DNA from: Chlamydiota bacterium
Lineage (GTDB): Bacteria > Chlamydiota > Chlamydiia > Chlamydiales > Rhabdochlamydiaceae
DNA length: 7,934 nt
Assembly: GCA_023269365.1 (NCBI GenBank)
Contig: JAHFTN010000076.1
Span: 1-7,934 of the forward strand
Direction: 5' to 3'
Shown here: in pieces, positions 5,275 to 7,934 of the stretch
How positions within the stretch are numbered: position 1 is the stretch's first letter
Layout: the number at the start of each line of letters is the position of its first letter
Position numbers and translations under genes: made by a program
Notes under the pieces: generated by a model
Told to the model about the DNA's origin: nothing
The model's input: the letters and a program-made list of their open reading frames with translations, nothing else
The model's database searches: none

Positions 5275-6048
5275 ATGGTTATTGATACACACGCTCATCT
5301 TACTTCAGATTTAATGCTGCCTCATCTCTCTGAGGTGTTGCAGCGCGCGATGGATGCGGGGGTAGAGAAGATAGTCAATATCTGCACTGATGTGAAGAGT
5401 TTACAAGAAGGGATCGCTTTAGAGAAAACCTGTCCATGGGTTTATACGACAGCAGCAACAACACCCCATGATGTGGAAACAGAAGGGGAGGGTTTTTTTC
5501 CTGTCGTAGAAAGAGCTGCTTTAGAACAGCGCCTTGTGGCGCTTGGAGAGACGGGGTTAGATTATTTTTATAAGCACTCAGATAAGCGTGTGCAGCAGCA
5601 GTTCCTCTCTCGTTATTTCTCTTTGGCTAAGAAAGCTAAACTCCCCTTAGTCTTTCATTGTAGAGAGGCGTTTGGAGATCTATTTTCTATGGCAGATGAG
5701 CAATATAAAGCTCTGCCCGCTTTATTACATTGCTTCACAGGTTCCTTGCAGGAAGCTAAGGAGGTGCTCGATCGGGGCTGGTTGATTTCTCTTAGCGGGA
5801 TTTTGACATTTAAAAAATCAGAGAATTTAAGGGAAGTGGCGAAGTATGTCCCTTTAGAAAGTCTTGTTATTGAAACAGATTCTCCCTACTTAGCTCCTCA
5901 GAGTCAAAGGGGAAAGTCCAATGAGCCTGCCTTTGTAATAGAAATTGCAAAAACCCTCGCTTCCATTAAAGGGATCAACCTTGATGAGGTAGCTCGGGTT
6001 ACGACAGATAACGCCAAGCGTTTTTTTTCTTTTTCTAAACAGGAATAA
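5275..6048 (+). CDS. TatD-family (YcfH-like) metal-dependent hydrolase, putative DNase
   Basis: Cytoplasmic TIM-barrel metalloenzyme; family members act as Mg-dependent 3'-5' DNases or related hydrolases. The 257 residues match family length and carry all expected metal ligands: His6 and His8 in DTHAHL, Glu92 in GETGLDY (91-97), His128 in FHCREA (127-132), His152 in HCFTGS (152-157) and Asp202 in ETDSPYLAP (200-208). QRGKSNEPAFV (211-221) and the TTDNAKRFF tail resemble E. coli YcfH more than TatD. Where the family has a conserved G-x-HPH, this protein has TTPHD (62-66), so the first His is lost. An in-frame TAA 12-14 nt upstream fixes the ATG at 5275 as the first possible start. No Shine-Dalgarno precedes it. 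It is divergent from tolQ and lies 74 nt before sdhC. The exact substrate cannot be told. Confidence 0.93.
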   Translation: MVIDTHAHLTSDLMLPHLSEVLQRAMDAGVEKIVNICTDVKSLQEGIALEKTCPWVYTTAATTPHDVETEGEGFFPVVERAALEQRLVALGETGLDYFYKHSDKRVQQQFLSRYFSLAKKAKLPLVFHCREAFGDLFSMADEQYKALPALLHCFTGSLQEAKEVLDRGWLISLSGILTFKKSENLREVAKYVPLESLVIETDSPYLAPQSQRGKSNEPAFVIEIAKTLASIKGINLDEVARVTTDNAKRFFSFSKQE

Positions 6049-6065
6049 TGTGTAAGACTCTTAGG

Positions 6066-6099
6066 ACTGGACTTTAGCCACCAATGGCTGAGGTCCAGT
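6066..6099 (+). other. 15-bp intercistronic hairpin between tatD and sdhC
   Basis: Bases 6066-6080 pair with 6085-6099 over 15 uninterrupted positions around a 4-nt loop (CCAA). Thirteen pairs are Watson-Crick and two are T·G (6073-6092 and 6075-6090). The two wobbles are allowed in plus-strand RNA but would be A·C mismatches in minus-strand RNA, so the structure suits a plus-strand transcript. It starts 18 nt after the tatD stop and ends 23 nt before sdhC. AAAAC follows instead of a T-tract, so it is not a classical intrinsic terminator. A partial terminator, an mRNA end or stabiliser, or a control element for sdhC are the options. Confidence 0.65.
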
Positions 6100-6122
6100 A
6101 AAACAGTTCTACTTGTATTATT

Positions 6123-6965
6123 ATGGCAACACTTACAATCCCCGGTGCATTTGTTTGGCGTAGGCTTCAGTCCCTGATGGGGTTGTGGCTGGTTTTTTTT
6201 ATCGTGGAACATCTGGTGACTAATTCTCAAGCTGCCCTTTGGCTTAGTGAAGGGGGGCAGGGCTTTGTGCGTAGTGTCAATCAACTGCATAATTTGCCTT
6301 ATTTAGAAGCAATTGAGCTGACTCTTATCGGAGTGCCGATCTTGATCCATCTGGTTTGGGGGATTCAATATGCGCTTAATGCAAAAATGAATCATCGAAA
6401 AAGTGATGGGAGTGTTCCTTCGATTCAAACGCCGCGCAATCGAGCCTATTCTTGGCAGAGAATCACTTCATGGATTTTGCTTGTATGCTTAATTGGGCAC
6501 ATTGTGAAATTTCGATTTCTAGAGTATCCAGAAGAGGTAAAGATTCATCACAACTCGTACTATACAGTAAAGATCACTCTGGATGGGAAATTAGATCAAG
6601 TCGCAGAGAAATTAAAGGTGACATTAGTGGGGCCCAAAAGAGCGAGTGTAGAGGATTTTAAGATGCTCAATACCTCTATGCTCTCTGAACAAGAGGTTTT
6701 GGCAGTGGCTCCTGATTTTGGAACTGCAACGATTCTCTCTGTGCGCAACACATTTAAAAGCCCTATTTACATAGGTATTTATACGATTTTTGTGCTGGCA
6801 GCATGCTTTCATGCTTTTAATGGATTTTGGACGTTTTTAATTACATGGGGACTTGTGCTTAAGATGGCAGCGCAAAGGACTTGGTCTATTGTGGCTGTCT
6901 GTCTGATGGTGTTATTTATTTTTTTAGGATTAGCAGCAGTTTGGGGTTCATATCTAGTCCAGTAG
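6123..6965 (+). CDS. sdhC: Succinate dehydrogenase cytochrome b subunit SdhC (diheme type B)
   Basis: Membrane anchor of succinate:quinone oxidoreductase, passing electrons from succinate to quinone through two hemes. The 280 residues show five membrane helices: about 16-38, 62-86, 112-134, 214-240 and 253-277. RRLQSLMGLW (13-22) and VEHLVTNS (28-35) closely resemble Bacillus subtilis SdhC. His30, His76, His126 and His230 sit at the four axial heme ligand positions (B. subtilis His28, His70, His113, His155). The distance between the last two is 104 residues against 42 in B. subtilis, so about 60 extra residues lie in the loop between helices 3 and 4, expected to face the periplasm. No Shine-Dalgarno precedes the ATG. 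sdhA follows after 13 nt, giving the C-A-B order typical of type B enzymes. Confidence 0.94.
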   Translation: MATLTIPGAFVWRRLQSLMGLWLVFFIVEHLVTNSQAALWLSEGGQGFVRSVNQLHNLPYLEAIELTLIGVPILIHLVWGIQYALNAKMNHRKSDGSVPSIQTPRNRAYSWQRITSWILLVCLIGHIVKFRFLEYPEEVKIHHNSYYTVKITLDGKLDQVAEKLKVTLVGPKRASVEDFKMLNTSMLSEQEVLAVAPDFGTATILSVRNTFKSPIYIGIYTIFVLAACFHAFNGFWTFLITWGLVLKMAAQRTWSIVAVCLMVLFIFLGLAAVWGSYLVQ

Positions 6966-6967
6966 AC

Positions 6968-6972
6968 AAGGA
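6968..6972 (+). promoter_or_regulatory. Ribosome binding site deciding the sdhA start
   Basis: AAGGA lies 6 nt before the ATG at 6979, an ideal spacing. An in-frame ATG at 6973 would abut the AAGGA with no spacer, so 6979 is the preferred start. This is one of the few clear Shine-Dalgarno sites in the window. Confidence 0.75.
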
Positions 6973-6978
6973 ATGCAA

Positions 6979-7934
6979 ATGAAAAAAAAAGTGGTTGTCG
7001 TAGGCGGTGGGCTTGCGGGACTTTCCACAGCTATGAAGCTCGCTGAAAAGGGATGTCATGTCACCATTGTGTCCGTAACAAAGGTGAAGCGGTCCCATTC
7101 CGTCTGTGCTCAGGGGGGGATCAATGCGGCGATGAATCTCAAGGGGGAAGAAGACTCCCCACTCATTCATGCCTATGATACGATTAAAGGCGGGGATTTT
7201 TTAGCCGATCAACCCCCTGTCGTTGAGATGTGTTTAGCGGCGCCTGGCATCATTCGGATGATGGAGCGGTTTGGGTGTACTTTTAACCGCACAAAAGAAG
7301 GGAATTTAGATTTTCGTCGATTTGGAGGGACGCTGTACCATCGCACCGCGTTCAGTGGAGCTTCTACGGGGCAGCAACTTCTTTACTCTCTAGATGAGCA
7401 GGTACGTCGCTATGAGGTGGAAGGGAGGATAGAAAAGCTAGAGCACCATGAATTTTTGCGCCTCGTACTCGATGAGGAGGGAAGAGCTCGAGGGATTGTG
7501 CTCATGGATCTGACTAATTTACAGCTTAGCATTCTCAAAGCAGATGCTGTAGTCGTAGGGACAGGGGGCCCAGGATTAATTTTTAAAAAATCTACTAACT
7601 CGACATTTTGCACAGGGGCTGCTAATGGGCGTCTCTTTATGCAGGGGATGAAGTATGCTAATGGGGAATTTATCCAGATCCACCCGACAGCCATTCCAGG
7701 AGAAGACAAACTGCGCCTGATCTCAGAATCCTCGCGAGGAGAAGGGGGGAGGATGTGGGTGTATGGGGATTCTTCCAAAACCCTCACCACGTCGGAAGGA
7801 AAACAGATCTCTTGTGGAAAGACGGGAGAGCCTTGGTATTTCTTAGAAGAGATGTACCCTGCTTTTGGAAATTTAGTCCCGCGCGATATTGCTTCTAGAG
7901 AAGTATTGAGAATTGTTGAGTTGGGATTGGGAAT
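6979..7934 (+). CDS. sdhA: Succinate dehydrogenase flavoprotein subunit SdhA, partial (C-terminal part beyond the right edge)
   Basis: Catalytic subunit oxidising succinate to fumarate with covalently bound FAD on the cytoplasmic face of the inner membrane. The 318 visible codons show the FAD-binding fold GGGLAGLS (9-16), the flavin-attachment motif KRSHSVCAQGG (37-47) with His40 at the position of E. coli His45, HPTAIPG (235-241) with His235 matching His242, SESSRGEGG (249-257) with Glu250 matching Glu255, and VPRDIASR (300-307) with Arg302 matching catalytic Arg286. PWYFLEEMYP (285-294) is typical of the Bacillus-like branch. About half of the usual 580-630 residues are present; the remainder and sdhB should follow. 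The gene opens with ATG and a run of nine A. No disruption is seen in the visible part. Confidence 0.96.
   Translation, partial: MKKKVVVVGGGLAGLSTAMKLAEKGCHVTIVSVTKVKRSHSVCAQGGINAAMNLKGEEDSPLIHAYDTIKGGDFLADQPPVVEMCLAAPGIIRMMERFGCTFNRTKEGNLDFRRFGGTLYHRTAFSGASTGQQLLYSLDEQVRRYEVEGRIEKLEHHEFLRLVLDEEGRARGIVLMDLTNLQLSILKADAVVVGTGGPGLIFKKSTNSTFCTGAANGRLFMQGMKYANGEFIQIHPTAIPGEDKLRLISESSRGEGGRMWVYGDSSKTLTTSEGKQISCGKTGEPWYFLEEMYPAFGNLVPRDIASREVLRIVELGLG

Noticed and set aside
6066..6099. Intrinsic terminator between tatD and sdhC
   Set aside because: The stem is strong but no T-tract follows on either strand, so it is listed as a hairpin of unknown role.
6111..6122. TATTAT directly before the sdhC ATG as a -10 element
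   Set aside because: It would place transcription initiation inside the coding sequence, with no -35 at a suitable distance.
5904..6290. 128-codon minus-strand open frame spanning the end of tatD, the gap and the start of sdhC
   Set aside because: It crosses the hairpin and overlaps two well-supported genes; the translation has no domain or signal and looks like an antisense shadow.
7410..7790. 126-codon open frame on the minus strand opposite sdhA
   Set aside because: The plus-strand frame shows clear SdhA motifs throughout; the opposite frame has no recognisable domain and arises from the codon bias of sdhA.
1..7934. Defence island, mobile element or other novel accessory system
   Set aside because: All genes belong to conserved core families, spacing is compact, and no transposase, integrase, repeat array, att-like repeat or tRNA junction is visible.

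Overview
The window looks like chromosomal DNA from a member of the Chlamydiota, probably a 'Chlamydia-like' family outside the Chlamydiaceae. Two things suggest this. The gene order sdhC, TatD-type nuclease, then a divergent exbB(tolQ)-exbD(tolR)-TolA-like-tolB-pal-LysM run matches, from memory, the C. trachomatis order around CT593-CT601. A murI glutamate racemase sits at the end of the run, a gene that I recall being absent from Chlamydiaceae. The family-level placement is inference; no search was run. The DNA is almost fully coding: no gap exceeds 160 bases, and I see no tRNA, rRNA, insertion sequence, prophage or CRISPR array.

Left part (1-5115, all minus strand): an apparently single operon read from 5115 leftward. 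It holds TolQ/ExbB, TolR/ExbD, a TolA/TonB-like protein with a TTG start, TolB, the Pal lipoprotein, a coiled-coil LysM protein, and the first 143 codons of MurI, which runs off the left edge. Gaps are 2 and 5 nt, then an 11-nt overlap, 99 nt, 12 nt and a 14-nt overlap. Only the tolB-pal gap has room for structure, and it holds a hairpin and a palindrome. Together the genes would encode a proton-motive-force-driven envelope machine linking inner membrane, peptidoglycan and outer membrane, plus D-glutamate supply for peptidoglycan.

Middle (5116-5274): the divergent intergenic region. It carries a good minus-strand promoter (TTGACA, 18 nt, TATAAA) for the tol operon, with a short dyad in its spacer.

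Right part (5275-7934, plus strand): a TatD-family metal-dependent nuclease, a 74-nt gap holding a striking 15-bp hairpin, sdhC (diheme cytochrome b of succinate dehydrogenase, with an extra loop of about 60 residues), and the first 318 codons of sdhA (flavoprotein). sdhB would be expected just beyond the right edge.

Most of the window is conserved housekeeping sequence. I do not see a wholly novel system. The points most worth a second look are the divergent TolA-like protein, the LysM coiled-coil protein in the usual place of CpoB, murI fused translationally to a Tol-Pal operon, the SdhC loop insertion, and the two intercistronic RNA structures.
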